From Rahnella bonaserana (GTDB lineage: Bacteria > Pseudomonadota > Gammaproteobacteria > Enterobacterales > Enterobacteriaceae), in NCBI RefSeq assembly GCF_019049675.1, contig NZ_JAFMOW010000067.1, positions 62,001 to 126,000 of the forward strand: a DNA stretch of 64,000 nucleotides, written 5' to 3'. Position 1 is the first letter of the stretch. Every line of letters begins with the position of its first letter. The notes under the pieces were generated by a model, which saw only the letters and a list, made by a program, of their open reading frames with translations, made no database searches and had not been told where the DNA came from. Shown in pieces: positions 1 through 11,077 of the stretch. Made by a program: the position numbers and the translations under genes.

Positions 1-646
1 CCACCAGCGCAAAGCCTGCTGCAACAAAGACCGTTGGCATAATCGCCAGACCGTCCAGACCATCGGTCAGGTTAACGGCGTTACTGGTTCCCACGATCAC
101 GAAGTAGCTCAGCAGGATGTACATCAGACCGAGCTGCGGCATGATGTCTTTAAAGAACGGCACCACCAGTTCGGTCGCTGGCGTATCTTTACCTATGGCG
201 TACATAGTGAAGGCCGCCGCCAGCGCAATCACCGACTGCCAGAAATATTTCCAGCGGGCAATCAGGCCCTTGGTGTCTTTACGAACCACTTTGCGGTAGT
301 CATCGATAAACCCAACGATGCCGTAGCCAATCAGAACAAACAGTACGCACCACACGTACGGGTTGGACGGATACGCCCACATCAATACGGAAATCGTAAT
401 GGACGCCAGAATCATCAGGCCGCCCATGGTTGGCGTACCACGTTTACTGAAATGCGACTCAGGACCGTCGTTACGGACAACCTGGCCGAAAGACATTTTT
501 TGCAGACGGGCAATCATGCGGGGCCCGATCCACAGCGACAGGAATAAAGCAGTCAGCAGGCTGACAATGGCGCGAAACGTCAGATAGGAAAAGACGTTGA
601 AGCCGGAATAATATTTGACCAAGTGTTCGGCCAGCCAAACTAACAT
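1..646 (-). CDS. mraY: Phospho-N-acetylmuramoyl-pentapeptide transferase (partial, C-terminus outside window)
   Basis: MraY is the inner-membrane enzyme that transfers phospho-MurNAc-pentapeptide from UDP to undecaprenyl phosphate, making lipid I. Only about the first 215 codons are present; the gene runs off the left edge. Translation from the ATG at 644-646 begins [20 protein letters not shown] and continues through hydrophobic segments, including the family's [11 protein letters not shown] stretch and the loop GFIDDYRKV with its conserved Asp pair. The start overlaps the end of murF by 7 bases, as expected for translationally coupled dcw genes. Identity is certain from sequence and context. 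Confidence 0.97.
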   Translation of the reverse strand, partial: MLVWLAEHLVKYYSGFNVFSYLTFRAIVSLLTALFLSLWIGPRMIARLQKMSFGQVVRNDGPESHFSKRGTPTMGGLMILASITISVLMWAYPSNPYVWCVLFVLIGYGIVGFIDDYRKVVRKDTKGLIARWKYFWQSVIALAAAFTMYAIGKDTPATELVVPFFKDIMPQLGLMYILLSYFVIVGTSNAVNLTDGLDGLAIMPTVFVAAGFALV

Positions 647-2001
647 GTTGCATTCTCCTGTAACGCGCGTACTACCTGCTCCATTGCGGCACTACGTGAA
701 CCTTTAATTAAAACGGTAATTACCGCGTGTTCAGACAGTAAGCTCGTTAAACGGGCCGTCAGGGCTGCCTTATCCTCTAAATGTTCACCACATCCGCTGA
801 CATCACTGATGATGCGGCTGTCATGACCAATACTGAATACTTTGTCGATACCTGCGTCACGGATGGCTTCGCCGACCTGACGGTGGCAGCTTTCGCTTTC
901 CGCGCCCAGCTCAGCCATATCACCCACCGCCATCACGCGGTAGCCAGGCATCTCTGCCAGCACCTGCGCAGCGGCTGTCATGGAACCGACGTTAGCGTTG
1001 TAGCTGTCATCCAGCAGGGTTTTACCTTCGCAAAGTGCAATGGGGAACAAACGCCCTTTGACAGATTGCAGGGTCACCAGACCCGCGCGCACGTTCTCCG
1101 TCGATGCTCCGACCGACATGGCCAGCGCAGCCGCAGCCAGTGCATTAGCGATATTGTGACGACCAGGCACCGGCAGCGAAACATCAATGCTGCCCTGAGG
1201 AGAATGCAAGGTGAACGTAGTATTCAGCGGACTGATTTTGACGTCAGAAGCACTGAAATCGATGCCTTCACCGAAAGTCGGGGAGAAACGCCAGACAGTT
1301 TTACCGGTGAGCTTGTGCTGCCAGTTCGCCCAGTCATTGTTATCTGCATTGATCACGCCGATGCCGTTTTCCGGCAGGCCATCGAAAATCTCGCCTTTCG
1401 CACGCGCGACGCCCGCCAGAGAACCAAAACCTTCCAGATGTGCGGCTGACAGGTTATTCACCAGTGCCGTTTCAGGGCGGGCCAGCGCAGTGGTATAGGC
1501 GATTTCACCCGCATGATTCGCGCCCATTTCAATGACGGCAAAATCATGATCTGCCGTCAGGCGCAGCAATGTGAGCGGCACGCCGATGTCGTTATTAAAG
1601 TTGCCTGCAGTGTAAAGCACGTTGCCGCACTCACGCAGAATCGCAGCAGTCATCTCTTTCACAGACGTCTTGCCGGATGAACCGGTCAGGCCTACGACGC
1701 GGGCCGGAACCTGCTGACGCACCCAGCCACCCAGTTGCCCAAGGGCAATGCGGGTGTCAGCAACCACTAACTGAGGAACATCCACCGGTAAGCGCTTACT
1801 TACCAGCAAAGCCCCTGAACCGGCTTTTACGGCATCAGCCGCAAAATCGTGGGCATCGAATTTTTCGCCTTTCAGCGCAACAAACAGGCAGCCTTCCGTG
1901 ACCTGACGGGTATCTGTCGTCACGCTGTCGATTTGGGTATCTGTGCCGATAAGCTCAGCGTTGAGCGCATCGGCCAGAGTTTGCAGGGAAACGCGGATCA
2001 T
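640..2001 (-). CDS. murF: UDP-N-acetylmuramoyl-tripeptide--D-alanyl-D-alanine ligase
   Basis: MurF adds D-Ala-D-Ala to UDP-MurNAc-tripeptide in the cytoplasm, the last soluble step of peptidoglycan precursor synthesis. The 453-residue protein has the normal length. It shows the Mur-ligase ATP-binding loop [14 protein letters not shown] near residue 110, the central-domain motif [10 protein letters not shown], and the C-terminal domain with [11 protein letters not shown]. The ATG overlaps the end of murE by 4 bases and the 3' end overlaps mraY, so it is a central gene of the leftward dcw operon. Confidence 0.98.
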   Translation of the reverse strand: MIRVSLQTLADALNAELIGTDTQIDSVTTDTRQVTEGCLFVALKGEKFDAHDFAADAVKAGSGALLVSKRLPVDVPQLVVADTRIALGQLGGWVRQQVPARVVGLTGSSGKTSVKEMTAAILRECGNVLYTAGNFNNDIGVPLTLLRLTADHDFAVIEMGANHAGEIAYTTALARPETALVNNLSAAHLEGFGSLAGVARAKGEIFDGLPENGIGVINADNNDWANWQHKLTGKTVWRFSPTFGEGIDFSASDVKISPLNTTFTLHSPQGSIDVSLPVPGRHNIANALAAAALAMSVGASTENVRAGLVTLQSVKGRLFPIALCEGKTLLDDSYNANVGSMTAAAQVLAEMPGYRVMAVGDMAELGAESESCHRQVGEAIRDAGIDKVFSIGHDSRIISDVSGCGEHLEDKAALTARLTSLLSEHAVITVLIKGSRSAAMEQVVRALQENATC

Positions 2002-3485
2002 GCGATCACCCCCAGCAAACGTGCAACCGTTACGCGGTCGGAATAATCGAGGCGCTGGTTACCAACAAGCTGGTAATCCTCGTGCCCTTTACCGGCAATC
2101 AGCACGACGTCTTCTTCTTTCGCCTGCATAATTGCGCTGGTGACGGCTTCTGCACGACCATGAATTTCCTGCGCACGCCCTGCATCAAGCAGGCCAGCAA
2201 GAATGTCCGCAACAATAGCGCGCGGCTCTTCGCTGCGCGGATTGTCATCGGTGACGATTACACGATCAGCGTATTGCTCCGCAATGCCACCCATCAAAGG
2301 ACGCTTGCCTTTATCACGGTCACCGCCGCAACCAAACACACACCACAGCGTGCCGCGGCAATGCAGACGCGCTGCCGCCAGCGCTTTTTCCAGCGCGTCA
2401 GGCGTATGGGCGTAATCAACGACAGCGGTAGGTTTGCCCGCTGCATTGAAGACTTCCATGCGACCGCAAACCGGTTGTAGCTGAGAAGCCGTAGCCAGTA
2501 ATTGCGCCAGCGGATAATCCAGGGAAAGCAGCGTTGCCAGCGCAACCAGCAGGTTGCTGACGTTGAAGGCGCCCATCAGGCGGCTGTCAAACTTACCTTC
2601 GCCCCAGCTTGAATCGATATTTACGGTAGCGCCGTTATCGTGATAATTCACGCTGCGCGCCACCAGCCAGCGGCCTTTCCAGCCCGCCGGGATTTTGTCT
2701 TCCATACTGACGGCGATGGCATCAGGCGTTTTCACTAACCAGCGCGCCCCGACTTCATCGTCAGCATTAATTATTTTCTGCCCCACCTGATGCGAAGAGA
2801 AAAGCTGCCATTTGGCGTCTTCGTAACTTTGCATATCACCGTGATAATCAAGATGATCACGGCTCAGGTTGGTAAAGGCGGCCGCCGCAAACGGCAATGC
2901 GGCAACACGGTGCTGAACCAGTCCGTGGGAAGAAACTTCCATTGCGGCAAAGGTTGCGCCCTGCCTCACCAGATCGGCCAGAATGTGCTGAACCTGCACG
3001 GCGGAACCGGTGGTATTTTCTGCCGGTACCACGTTATCCAGCAAACCATTGCCGACGGTGCCCATTACTGCGCTGGTTTCACCCAGTAACTGACTCCACT
3101 GCGCCAGCAACTGCGTGGTGGTGGTTTTACCGTTGGTACCGGTTACGCCAACCAGACGTAACGCTTTGCCCGGTTGCTGGTAAAAACGTCCCGCCAGTTC
3201 TGACAGCAGGACGTTGAGATCTTCGAGATAAATGACCGGTACACCATGCATCTGGCAGACCGTTCCGTGCTCTTGTTCACCTTTTGCCTCGGCCACGACG
3301 GCAGCGACGCCCTGGGCAATTGCCTGGGGAATAAAACGACGCCCGTCACTGGTATGGCCTGAAACCGCGACAAACAGATCGCCGGCAGCCGCAACGCGGC
3401 TGTCCAGAATCATGTCTTTTAGCGCTACTGCCGGGGCATCACTCACCCAGGGCGCTAAGATGTCGCGCAAATTACGATCTGCCAC
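1998..3485 (-). CDS. murE: UDP-N-acetylmuramoyl-L-alanyl-D-glutamate--2,6-diaminopimelate ligase
   Basis: MurE adds the third residue of the peptidoglycan stem peptide. The 495-residue protein carries the P-loop [15 protein letters not shown] near residue 115 and the C-terminal motif [13 protein letters not shown] is the signature of enzymes that use meso-diaminopimelate, as in Gram-negative bacteria, rather than lysine. It overlaps ftsI by 14 bases upstream and murF by 4 bases downstream, which implies coupled translation within the dcw operon. Confidence 0.98.
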   Translation of the reverse strand: MADRNLRDILAPWVSDAPAVALKDMILDSRVAAAGDLFVAVSGHTSDGRRFIPQAIAQGVAAVVAEAKGEQEHGTVCQMHGVPVIYLEDLNVLLSELAGRFYQQPGKALRLVGVTGTNGKTTTTQLLAQWSQLLGETSAVMGTVGNGLLDNVVPAENTTGSAVQVQHILADLVRQGATFAAMEVSSHGLVQHRVAALPFAAAAFTNLSRDHLDYHGDMQSYEDAKWQLFSSHQVGQKIINADDEVGARWLVKTPDAIAVSMEDKIPAGWKGRWLVARSVNYHDNGATVNIDSSWGEGKFDSRLMGAFNVSNLLVALATLLSLDYPLAQLLATASQLQPVCGRMEVFNAAGKPTAVVDYAHTPDALEKALAAARLHCRGTLWCVFGCGGDRDKGKRPLMGGIAEQYADRVIVTDDNPRSEEPRAIVADILAGLLDAGRAQEIHGRAEAVTSAIMQAKEEDVVLIAGKGHEDYQLVGNQRLDYSDRVTVARLLGVIA

Positions 3486-5235
3486 CTGAAGCCTCTTTTT
3501 GATTATTCACTATGTCTGCGTTTTCATCGGCAGTCAGCGCATCCGGTTCAACGTTCATGGTACGCAATACGCCGCCCATGATGGCGCCAAACACCGGTGC
3601 GGAAACGGCCCCACCGTAATATTTCCCTGCTTGTGGATCGTTAATCACCACCACAAGTGCAAATCTTGGATTGCTTGCTGGCGCAACGCCGGCGGTATAG
3701 GCAATGTATTTGTTAACGTATTTACCGTCCGGACCGACTTTCTTCGCGGTACCCGTTTTAATCGCAATACGGTAACCCTTGATCGCGGCTTTCACGCCAC
3801 CGCCGCCAGGTAATGCGACGCTTTCCATCATGTGTACGACAGTACGTACCAGCGGTTCAGGGAAAACACGTTCGCCGGATACCGGCGGATCAACTTTTGT
3901 GATCGACAATGGGCGATAAACGCCCATGCTGCCGATCGTTGCGTAGACTCGCGCTAGCTGGAGAGGTGTCACCATTAGCCCGTAGCCGAAAGAGAAGGTG
4001 GCCCTCTCTATGTCAGACCACCGTTGTTTTTTAGGGTATATGCCACTGCTTTCCCCAACCAGCCCCAAATTGGTGGGTTTTCCCAATCCGAATCGCGAGT
4101 AAGTATCTACCAGCTCAGCGGATGGCATCGATAACGCCAGTCGTGAAACACCGACGTTACTCGACTTCTGCAAGATGCCCGTAACGGAAAGCTCCCCATA
4201 ACGCGCAACATCTTTAATTTCATGGCCATTGATCCGGTACGGCAAGGTGTTCAGCACACTGTTCTCGCGTACCACACCGTTTTTCAGTGCCGTCATCACC
4301 ACCATCGGTTTCACTGTGGAACCCGGTTCAAAAATGTCGGTAATCGCACGGTTACGCATCACATCTTTGGGCGTATCCGGCATGTTGTTTGGGTTGTAAG
4401 ACGGGCTGTTAGCCATCGCCAGCACTTCACCGGTCTGGACATCAACCAGCACGGCGGTACCTGATTCGGCTTTGTTAAACGCCACCGCATTATTCAGTTC
4501 GCGGTAAACCAGCGCCTGTAAACGCTCGTCGATACTCAGTGCCAGGTTGTGAGCGGCCTGACTGTCGACGGTAGAAATATCTTCGATAACGCGACCAAAG
4601 CGGTCTTTACGAATGGTACGTTCACCGGGTTTACCGGTCAGCCAGCGGTCAAAACTCTTCTCAACGCCTTCAATGCCTTCGCCATCAATGTTGGTCACGC
4701 CGATGACATGCGACGTCACCTGCCCGGCCGGATAATAACGGCGCGATTCCTGTCGCAGGGAAATCCCCGGCAGTTTGAGTTTATGGACATATTCGCCAAC
4801 GGCAGGGTTGACCTGACGGGCAAGGTAAACGAAGCGTCCGTTTGGATTGGCATTGATACGGGCGGAAAGCTGGGCAAGCGGCATGTTCAGCGCGTCAGCC
4901 AGCGCCTTCCATTTGGTATCGACGGTAATGCCGCCGCGATCGTTAATTTCTTTCGGGTCTGCCCAGATAGCATTGACCGGAACGCTGACCGCCAGAGGGC
5001 GACCGGAACGATCGGTAATCATGCCACGCGAAGTAGGAATGGTTTGCACGCGCAGGGAACGCAGATCCCCTTCTCTCACCAGCTTATCCGGGTTAATGAC
5101 CTGCAGGTATGCCACACGTAGCATCAGGCCAACCAATGCCAGCAGAATACAGGCGCACAACAACGCAAAACGCCAGCTGATAAAGCTGGCTTGATCTTCT
5201 GGACGCTTTAACTTCGCGGTGCGTGTTGCTTTCAT
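3472..5235 (-). CDS. ftsI: Peptidoglycan D,D-transpeptidase, penicillin-binding protein 3
   Basis: FtsI (PBP3) is the septum-specific transpeptidase of the divisome and a beta-lactam target. The 587-residue protein (E. coli has 588) has a short cytoplasmic tail, one membrane anchor at about residues 20-42, a pedestal domain and a C-terminal transpeptidase domain. The three penicillin-binding motifs are visible: the active-site STVK in EPGSTVKPM, the SSN triad in KSSNVGVS, and KTGT in [10 protein letters not shown]. It lies 27 bases after ftsL and overlaps murE. Confidence 0.98.
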   Translation of the reverse strand: MKATRTAKLKRPEDQASFISWRFALLCACILLALVGLMLRVAYLQVINPDKLVREGDLRSLRVQTIPTSRGMITDRSGRPLAVSVPVNAIWADPKEINDRGGITVDTKWKALADALNMPLAQLSARINANPNGRFVYLARQVNPAVGEYVHKLKLPGISLRQESRRYYPAGQVTSHVIGVTNIDGEGIEGVEKSFDRWLTGKPGERTIRKDRFGRVIEDISTVDSQAAHNLALSIDERLQALVYRELNNAVAFNKAESGTAVLVDVQTGEVLAMANSPSYNPNNMPDTPKDVMRNRAITDIFEPGSTVKPMVVMTALKNGVVRENSVLNTLPYRINGHEIKDVARYGELSVTGILQKSSNVGVSRLALSMPSAELVDTYSRFGLGKPTNLGLVGESSGIYPKKQRWSDIERATFSFGYGLMVTPLQLARVYATIGSMGVYRPLSITKVDPPVSGERVFPEPLVRTVVHMMESVALPGGGGVKAAIKGYRIAIKTGTAKKVGPDGKYVNKYIAYTAGVAPASNPRFALVVVINDPQAGKYYGGAVSAPVFGAIMGGVLRTMNVEPDALTADENADIVNNQKEASGGRS

Positions 5236-5262
5236 TAGCTGCCTGTATTCTCCGTGCGCATT

Positions 5263-5583
5263 TTAAGGCTGAACCACAATAATTTCTTGAGATGGGTCAA
5301 CGTGCTGCATCTGCAATTTCTCCGTTGCGATGCGTTCTACCCGGCTGTGATCGCCGAGGGCATTCTCTTCAAGGATCAGGTTGCGCCATTCAATATCCAG
5401 CGCATCCCGTTCCAGAACTAATTGTTCGCGCTGAGCCGTCAGCAAACGCGTACGGTGAGCAGTTGTCACCACTAAGATTGCGCTGATCAGAACAGCAATC
5501 AGCAAAATCAGCGGGATCTTGCCATTGCGCAGAATATCGCTGGCAATGACCCCTACTAAACCGTGGCGTTCGTTGCCGATCAC
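5263..5583 (-). CDS. ftsL: Cell division protein FtsL
   Basis: FtsL is a small bitopic divisome protein that pairs with FtsB and FtsQ through a periplasmic coiled coil. The 106-residue product has a short cytoplasmic N-terminus, one hydrophobic helix at about residues 23-42 ([17 protein letters not shown]), then a heptad-like periplasmic segment ([19 protein letters not shown]) almost identical to that of E. coli. The E. coli protein is about 15 residues longer at its N-terminus; the start used here overlaps the rsmH stop by 4 bases, supporting a naturally shorter form. Confidence 0.95.
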   Translation of the reverse strand: MIGNERHGLVGVIASDILRNGKIPLILLIAVLISAILVVTTAHRTRLLTAQREQLVLERDALDIEWRNLILEENALGDHSRVERIATEKLQMQHVDPSQEIIVVQP

Positions 5584-6521
5584 GCTGTTGTTCTCTCAGC
5601 AAAACGCAGAACTGAACTGCGTGCGCGAGGGTTTTCCGCGACTTCAGCTTCTGAAGGCATCATTTTACCGACGGACTTCAGCGAACGGCCGCCGAGCTCA
5701 GCGATTTGGGCTTCTGTCATCGGAATACCCGCTGGCACTTGCGCACCGCGACTGTGCTGGCGAATAAAACGCTTCACAATGCGGTCTTCAAGAGAGTGGA
5801 AACTGATCACCGATAAACGACCTTCAGGCGCCAGAATTTCCAGAGCGCCATCGAGCGCACGTTCGATTTCTTCCAGCTCACTGTTGATGTAAATACGGAT
5901 AGCCTGGAAGCTGCGCGTGGCCGGATGCTTATGCTTTTCACGAACCGGTGAAGCGTTGGCAATCAAATCCGCCAGCTCTTTCGTTCGGGTCATCGGCAGC
6001 TCACGGTTACGCTCAACGATTGCGCGCGCAATTCGCTTGGCAAAACGTTCTTCGCCGAACGTTTTCAGCACCCAGGCAATGTCTTCGGCTTCGGCTTTCA
6101 TCAGCCATTCAGCTGCTGAATAACCGCGGGTTGGATCCATACGCATATCCAGAGGCCCGTCGCGCATAAATGAGAATCCGCGTTCAGGATCGTCAAGCTG
6201 CGGAGATGAAACACCTAAGTCCAGTAATACGCCGTCGATCTTGCCTTCAAGACCGCGATCACGCACATAGTCAGCGAGATCAGAAAAAGGTCCGTGAACA
6301 ATCGAAAAACGAGGATCATTAATGGATTCTGCGGCTTTGATCGCTTGTGGATCACGGTCAATCGCCAGCAAGCGTCCGTCCGGCCCAAGCTGGGACAGAA
6401 TCAGACGTGAGTGGCCACCGCGGCCAAAAGTTCCGTCTATGTAAATGCCGTCCTGACGAATGTTGAGGCCGTTAACGGCTTCATCCAGCAAAACGGAAGT
6501 GTGTTTGTAGTTTTCAACCAT
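5580..6521 (-). CDS. rsmH: 16S rRNA (cytosine(1402)-N(4))-methyltransferase
   Basis: RsmH (formerly MraW) methylates N4 of C1402 in the ribosomal decoding centre using S-adenosylmethionine. The 313 residues match the family length. The SAM-binding motif [14 protein letters not shown] lies near residue 30, followed by [11 protein letters not shown] and the catalytic-region motif [13 protein letters not shown] near residue 100. It is the second gene of the dcw operon, two bases after mraZ and overlapping ftsL by 4 bases. Confidence 0.97.
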   Translation of the reverse strand: MVENYKHTSVLLDEAVNGLNIRQDGIYIDGTFGRGGHSRLILSQLGPDGRLLAIDRDPQAIKAAESINDPRFSIVHGPFSDLADYVRDRGLEGKIDGVLLDLGVSSPQLDDPERGFSFMRDGPLDMRMDPTRGYSAAEWLMKAEAEDIAWVLKTFGEERFAKRIARAIVERNRELPMTRTKELADLIANASPVREKHKHPATRSFQAIRIYINSELEEIERALDGALEILAPEGRLSVISFHSLEDRIVKRFIRQHSRGAQVPAGIPMTEAQIAELGGRSLKSVGKMMPSEAEVAENPRARSSVLRFAERTTA

Positions 6522-6523
6522 GC

Positions 6524-6982
6524 TTATAATGACAAGTCCTGTAATCGGTCAGAAAGAGGTTCCTGAGACGATTGTTCAGCGTCGATGTCTTCCTTAACTT
6601 GTTGATACCAGGTCTGTTCATCCCACAGTTCAAACTTATTGAACTGCCCAACCAGCATCACTTCTTTTTCGAGCCCGGCGTGCTGTCGCAGTGTCGTCGC
6701 TATCAGCAGGCGCCCGGCGTTATCCATCTGACACTCACTGGCATGACCGAGTAACAGGCGCTGAATACGGCGCTCAACAGGGTTCATGCTCGACAGACGG
6801 GACAATTTTTGTTCGATCACTTCCCACTCAGGGAGAGTGTAAAGGAGGAGACATGGGTGATGGAGGTCTATGGTGCAAACCATTTGACCTTGCGATTCTT
6901 CGCTCAGCAAATCCCGATAACGGGTGGGTACGGCAAGTCGCCCTTTGCTGTCGAGGTTAACCATCGTCGCGCCACGAAACAT
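6524..6982 (-). CDS. mraZ: Transcriptional regulator MraZ
   Basis: MraZ is an AbrB/SpoVT-fold DNA-binding protein that forms large rings and represses its own operon. The 152 residues equal the E. coli length and contain two SpoVT-AbrB repeats, starting [19 protein letters not shown] and again at about residue 80 ([19 protein letters not shown]). It is the first gene of the dcw operon. A set of GTGG-type direct repeats that match its known operator lies just upstream, so autoregulation is expected. Confidence 0.97.
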   Translation of the reverse strand: MFRGATMVNLDSKGRLAVPTRYRDLLSEESQGQMVCTIDLHHPCLLLYTLPEWEVIEQKLSRLSSMNPVERRIQRLLLGHASECQMDNAGRLLIATTLRQHAGLEKEVMLVGQFNKFELWDEQTWYQQVKEDIDAEQSSQEPLSDRLQDLSL

Positions 6983-7008
6983 GACCGATCTACCCCTCTG
7001 TGACCCTT

Positions 7009-7038
7009 TTCACCACTTTCCCCCACAAATTCCCACAG
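7009..7038 (-). promoter_or_regulatory. MraZ-box direct repeats (operator of the dcw operon)
   Basis: On the minus strand the sequence reads TGTGGGAATT, TGTGGGGGAA, AGTGGTGAAA in succession: three GTGG cores exactly 10 bases apart, about 30-55 bases upstream of the mraZ ATG and immediately downstream of the predicted -10. This is the arrangement known for E. coli MraZ binding. Binding itself is inferred. Confidence 0.85.
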
Positions 7039-7043
7039 AAAAG

Positions 7044-7073
7044 AGTTTACGGATGCTTTTAAAACCTTGTCAA
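7044..7073 (-). promoter_or_regulatory. Pmra promoter
   Basis: Reading leftward, TTGACA (7068-7073) and TAAACT (7044-7049) are separated by 18 bases. Transcription would start around 7037, within the MraZ boxes, giving a short leader before mraZ. Placement and hexamers resemble the E. coli mra promoter that drives the cluster through to ftsW. Confidence 0.8.
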
Positions 7074-7074
7074 G

Positions 7075-7692
7075 CCAGAGCAGAGAAGGTTTGGCATTAT
7101 TTACGCAGCCAGGCAATTACTTAGCGCAAGGTGATGATGTTTTTTAGAAGGGGAGAGAAAATAACGTCATGATTAGTTGAAGAAATTTCGGAGGGTTAAT
7201 AATTTCGTTTAAAAAAAAGCCAAACTGAACATTATTTAACTATTTATATTCTTCTGCTAGCTAACTCTCATTTCCTGACCGTTTTGCCATAACAAAAATC
7301 ATTTTCAGTTTTTTTCTGGCCGTCACGTCTAAATCTTCATCATTTTGCCTGTCAACCCGCACAGCATCAGTCTTCCGGCTGATTCAAAACTCATCAGCAA
7401 CGCTTCAGACCCGCACGGCGGGATATTAAGCGGGGAATTCTACAGCACTTTTGTGAGGAGTATTAACGTATTTTAGAAATTGATTGGCAGGTTTATATCA
7501 GCGCAGGAATGACAAAAACATTTGTTAATAATTCAGCAGTCTGGGAATGTTCTTAAATTATCCATTCTGATTGTATGGGAATTTTCGTATTTGATTATCA
7601 CAACCGGCAAGAGGCTTTATTCATTCTTACTTATGAAGGTTTTGCAGAGACGGGAAAACAACGGGCAGTCAGGATGAATGCCCGCAGCAGGT
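7075..7692. other. Long AT-rich intergenic region between mraZ promoter and cra
   Basis: About 620 bases without a convincing gene. Short reading frames here lack a ribosome-binding site or family resemblance. It contains A/T tracts around 7200-7330 but no clear terminator for cra and no recognised small RNA. A comparably long gap separates cra and mraZ in E. coli. Confidence 0.6.
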
Positions 7693-8697
7693 TTATTTGC
7701 GGCTCAGACGGCCACGGCGGAACAGATTACGCCGGATACGGGTCAGCCCGGCTTTCGGTTTCTTCGGCTCATCCAGACAGGCCAACACCAGCTCCAGCAC
7801 GCGTTCAGCCACGTCCCGGTGACGCTGCGCCACAGCGAGAACCGGACACTCGAGGAAATCGAGCAACTCATTATCGCCAAATGTGGCAATCGCCAGATCG
7901 ACCGGCAGCCGCCCTTCCGTTTTCAGCGTCACGTCCATTACGCCCTGCAACAGCTGGAAGGAGGTGGTAAATAACGCCTGCGGCATTGGGTTGGTTTTCA
8001 GCCATTCAGCAAAGACTACGGCAGCCGATTCGCGATCGTACGCATTGGCGTAAAGGTATTTCGGCTGACGGGGATCATCAGCCCATGCCTGACGAAATCC
8101 CTGCTCACGCAGGAAACTCACGGAAAGCTCCGGCAGTGCGCCGAGATAGAGTACCGATTCAGCAGGGAAAGTCCGCAATTCCTGCGCCAGCATCAGTGCG
8201 TCTTCCTGATCTGCCCCGACCACGCTGATGAAGTGCTCAGGGTCAAGGGCACGGTCGAGCGCAATGATCGGGAAATCATCGTTAGCCCAGCGCTGATAGA
8301 AAGGGTGTTCCGGCGGCAAAGACGTGGAAATAATAATGGCATCAACCTGACGTTGCAGAAGATGTTCGATGCAACGCATTTCATTATCAGGCTGATCTTC
8401 AGAGCAGGCGATCAGCAGCTGATAGCCACGCTGACGGGCCTGCCGCTCAAGGAAATTGGCAATTTTGGTGTAGCTGGTGTTTTCCAGGTCAGGGATCACC
8501 AGACCAATAGAGCGGGTACGACCGGCGCGCAAACCTGCTGCCACCGCGTTAGGGTGATAGTTATGTTCCTTCACGACAGCCATGACTTTCTCGACTGTCT
8601 TATCGCTGACACGATACTGTTTCGCCTTGCCATTAATCACATAACTGGCCGTGGTACGCGAAACGCCCGCTAACCTCGCGATCTCATCCAGCTTCAC
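7693..8697 (-). CDS. cra: Catabolite repressor/activator Cra (FruR)
   Basis: Cra is a LacI/GalR-family regulator that senses fructose-1-phosphate and related glycolytic metabolites and controls carbon flux genes. The 334-residue protein starts with the helix-turn-helix [20 protein letters not shown], includes the hinge helix [12 protein letters not shown] (about 52-63), and continues with a periplasmic-binding-protein-like effector domain. It is located next to mraZ as in E. coli. A near-consensus Cra site lies 70-85 bases upstream of its start, suggesting autoregulation. Confidence 0.97.
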   Translation of the reverse strand: MKLDEIARLAGVSRTTASYVINGKAKQYRVSDKTVEKVMAVVKEHNYHPNAVAAGLRAGRTRSIGLVIPDLENTSYTKIANFLERQARQRGYQLLIACSEDQPDNEMRCIEHLLQRQVDAIIISTSLPPEHPFYQRWANDDFPIIALDRALDPEHFISVVGADQEDALMLAQELRTFPAESVLYLGALPELSVSFLREQGFRQAWADDPRQPKYLYANAYDRESAAVVFAEWLKTNPMPQALFTTSFQLLQGVMDVTLKTEGRLPVDLAIATFGDNELLDFLECPVLAVAQRHRDVAERVLELVLACLDEPKKPKAGLTRIRRNLFRRGRLSRK

Positions 8698-8767
8698 TGA
8701 GCAAACCCCTTAATAAAGATAATGCTTTATCTAACCGCAGAAGCCCCTGCCGGGCAAGGTGTTTTAC

Positions 8768-8780
8768 CGAATCGCTTCAC
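8768..8780. promoter_or_regulatory. Putative Cra operator upstream of cra
   Basis: The sequence CGAATCGCTTCAC closely matches the Cra consensus TGAAWCGNTTMA, with the central CG and both half sites nearly intact. It lies 71-83 bases before the cra ATG, a reasonable place for autoregulation. Prediction from motif and position only. Confidence 0.45.
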
Positions 8781-8789
8781 CTGGCTCGC

Positions 8790-8824
8790 AAAAAAGAAAG
8801 CCCGGCTCATGAGCCGGGCTTTTA
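8790..8824 (-). terminator. Rho-independent terminator of ilvIH
   Basis: The palindrome AGCCCGGCTCATGAGCCGGGCT (8799-8820) forms a GC-rich hairpin, followed on the minus strand by TTTCTTTTTT (8790-8798). It lies about 45 bases past the ilvH stop. T residues also follow on the plus strand, so it could act on both strands. Confidence 0.9.
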
Positions 8825-8864
8825 ACTATCAGCAGAACTTTACATCTTGCTGATTATTTGAGCT

Positions 8865-9356
8865 TTAACGCATAATCTTGTCGCCACGCGAAACACCGAC
8901 CACGCCGGAGCGTGCAACTTCCACAATTTCAGACACATCACGGATGCTGGCTAAAAAAGCGTCAAGCTTGTCGCTGGTTCCCGCAAGCTGAACGGTGTAA
9001 AGCGTTGCAGTGACGTCCACGATCTGACCGCGGAAAATCTCCGTTGAACGTTTAACTTCTTCACGACCATAGCCGGAAGCCTGCACCTTCACCAGCATGA
9101 TTTCACGCTCAACGTGAGCGCCCTGCACCAGTTCGGTCACGCGCAGTACGTCGACCAGCTTGTGCAGTTGCTTTTCGATCTGCTCGAGCACCTTGGCATC
9201 GCCGACGGTCTGAATGGTCATACGCGACAGGGTCGGATCGTCAGTGGGTGCTACGGTCAGGCTTTCAATGTTGTAGCCACGCTGAGAGAACAGGCCGACT
9301 ACGCGGGACAACGCGCCCGATTCGTTTTCCAGTAATACTGATAAAATCCGGCGCAT
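8865..9356 (-). CDS. ilvH: Acetolactate synthase isozyme III, small regulatory subunit
   Basis: IlvH is the regulatory subunit of acetohydroxyacid synthase III and confers valine feedback inhibition on the IlvI catalytic subunit. Starting at [19 protein letters not shown] it gives 163 residues, the E. coli length. The N-terminal ACT domain spans about residues 1-75, with a C-terminal ACT-like domain after it. An upstream in-frame start would add ten residues reaching back into the end of ilvI; the internal ATG, two bases after the ilvI stop, is preferred because it matches the family. Confidence 0.96.
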   Translation of the reverse strand: MRRILSVLLENESGALSRVVGLFSQRGYNIESLTVAPTDDPTLSRMTIQTVGDAKVLEQIEKQLHKLVDVLRVTELVQGAHVEREIMLVKVQASGYGREEVKRSTEIFRGQIVDVTATLYTVQLAGTSDKLDAFLASIRDVSEIVEVARSGVVGVSRGDKIMR

Positions 9357-9358
9357 GA

Positions 9359-11077
9359 TCAGGTCCTCTCCGTTTTGCTTAACCACATTTCGTCCATCGC
9401 ACCGCCACGGATGTGCATCGGGTAAACGTGTTCTGTTTCATCTATGCTGATATCCACAAATACCAGACGATTTTTCTGTTCCAGCGCCAGCGCCAGTTTG
9501 CTTTCCAGTTCATCCGGCGTGCGGATAGCGATCCCCACATGTCCGTAAGCTTCCGCCAGTTTCACGAAATCAGGCAGCGATTGCATATAAGATTGGGAAT
9601 GGCGGCCGGAGTAAATCATATCCTGCCACTGCTTCACCATGCCCAGATAACCGTTGTTCAGGTTCACCACGATCACCGGCAAATCGTATTGCAGCGCAGT
9701 CGACAGTTCCTGAATGTTCATCTGAATACTGCCGTCACCGGTCACGCAAATCACTGTTTCATCCGGCAGACCGAGTTTTACACCCAGCGCGGCTGGCAGG
9801 CCAAAGCCCATCGTGCCGAGGCCGCCGGAGTTGATCCAGTGACGCGGTTTGTCGAATTTATAATACAGCGCAGCAAACATCTGATGCTGGCCGACGTCGG
9901 ACGTCACGTAGGCATTGCCTTTGGTCAGACGGTGCAGCGTTTCGATAACCTCCTGCGGCTTGATGGTACCGGTATTTTTGTCGTAGCTCAGGCATTCGCG
10001 ACCACGCCAGTTTTCAATGTTTTGCCACCAGTCGCGCAGCGCATCGAATTCCTGCTTTTCATCGCTTTGTGCCAGCAACTCCAGCATCTGGACCAGGGTT
10101 TGTTTTGCATCACCGACAATCGGAATATCCGCATTCACGGTTTTGGAGATTGACGTGGGATCGATATCGATGTGCATGACCGTGGCATTCGGACAGTATT
10201 TCGCCAGATTATTAGTAGTACGGTCGTCGAAACGCACACCCACGCCGAAAATCAGATCCGCGTTGTGCATGACCATATTCGCTTCGTAAGTGCCGTGCAT
10301 ACCGAGCATGCCAAGGCTCTGGCGATGTGTGCCAGGGAACGCGCCCAGCCCCATCAGGGAACTGGTCACTGGCAAATTGAGTTTCTCCGCCAGTTGCAGC
10401 AACTCAGCATCACACTCAGAGTTGATCGCACCACCGCCGACGTACAGCACTGGTTTTTTAGCCGCCAGCAAGGTTTGTACGGCACGTTTGATTTGCCCGC
10501 GATGGCCTTGCACCGTCGGGTTGTAGGAGCGCATCGTCACCTGTTCAGGATAGGCGTAAGGCAGTTTAATCTGCGGGTTTACCACATCTTTTGGCAAGTC
10601 GACGACGACCGGGCCAGGACGCCCGGTAGACGCCAGATAAAACGCTTTTTTCAGCACTGTCGGAATATCTTCCGCGCGTTTTACCAGAAAACTGTGTTTC
10701 ACCACCGGACGGGAAATCCCCACCATGTCGCATTCCTGAAACGCGTCATAACCAATGAGTGAACTGTGGACCTGGCCTGATAGCACCACCAGTGGAATGG
10801 AATCCATATAAGCCGTGGCAATACCGGTGATAGCATTGGTTGCGCCGGGACCGGAAGTCACCAGCACTACGCCCACGTCACCCGTGGCGCGCGCATAACC
10901 GTCAGCCATATGAACAGCACCCTGTTCATGTCTCACCAGCACATGATCTATCCCACCGACCGTATGCAGGGCATCATAGATATCCAACACCGCTCCGCCG
11001 GGATAACCGAATACGTGCTTAACGCCCTGGTCGATTAACGACCGGACGACCATCTCGGCTCCTGACAACATCTCCAT
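9359..11077 (-). CDS. ilvI: Acetolactate synthase isozyme III, large catalytic subunit
   Basis: IlvI is the thiamine-diphosphate-dependent catalytic subunit that condenses pyruvate with pyruvate or 2-ketobutyrate in branched-chain amino acid synthesis. The 572-residue protein has the three-domain layout of the family: N-terminal domain with the activating Glu in [17 protein letters not shown], central FAD-binding-type domain, and C-terminal ThDP motif [12 protein letters not shown]...[10 protein letters not shown]. It begins [14 protein letters not shown] with a strong GGAGG upstream of the ATG and is followed directly by ilvH. The homologous operon is Lrp-controlled in E. coli; no specific Lrp site was assigned here. 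Confidence 0.97.
   Translation of the reverse strand: MEMLSGAEMVVRSLIDQGVKHVFGYPGGAVLDIYDALHTVGGIDHVLVRHEQGAVHMADGYARATGDVGVVLVTSGPGATNAITGIATAYMDSIPLVVLSGQVHSSLIGYDAFQECDMVGISRPVVKHSFLVKRAEDIPTVLKKAFYLASTGRPGPVVVDLPKDVVNPQIKLPYAYPEQVTMRSYNPTVQGHRGQIKRAVQTLLAAKKPVLYVGGGAINSECDAELLQLAEKLNLPVTSSLMGLGAFPGTHRQSLGMLGMHGTYEANMVMHNADLIFGVGVRFDDRTTNNLAKYCPNATVMHIDIDPTSISKTVNADIPIVGDAKQTLVQMLELLAQSDEKQEFDALRDWWQNIENWRGRECLSYDKNTGTIKPQEVIETLHRLTKGNAYVTSDVGQHQMFAALYYKFDKPRHWINSGGLGTMGFGLPAALGVKLGLPDETVICVTGDGSIQMNIQELSTALQYDLPVIVVNLNNGYLGMVKQWQDMIYSGRHSQSYMQSLPDFVKLAEAYGHVGIAIRTPDELESKLALALEQKNRLVFVDISIDETEHVYPMHIRGGAMDEMWLSKTERT

Noticed and set aside
781-1449. 222-codon open frame antisense to murF
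   Set aside because: A shadow of the murF coding pattern with no start signals; many similar antisense frames occur over GC-rich genes in this window.
4549-5121. 190-codon open frame antisense to ftsI
   Set aside because: Shadow frame opposite a certain gene, without a ribosome-binding site or recognisable domain.
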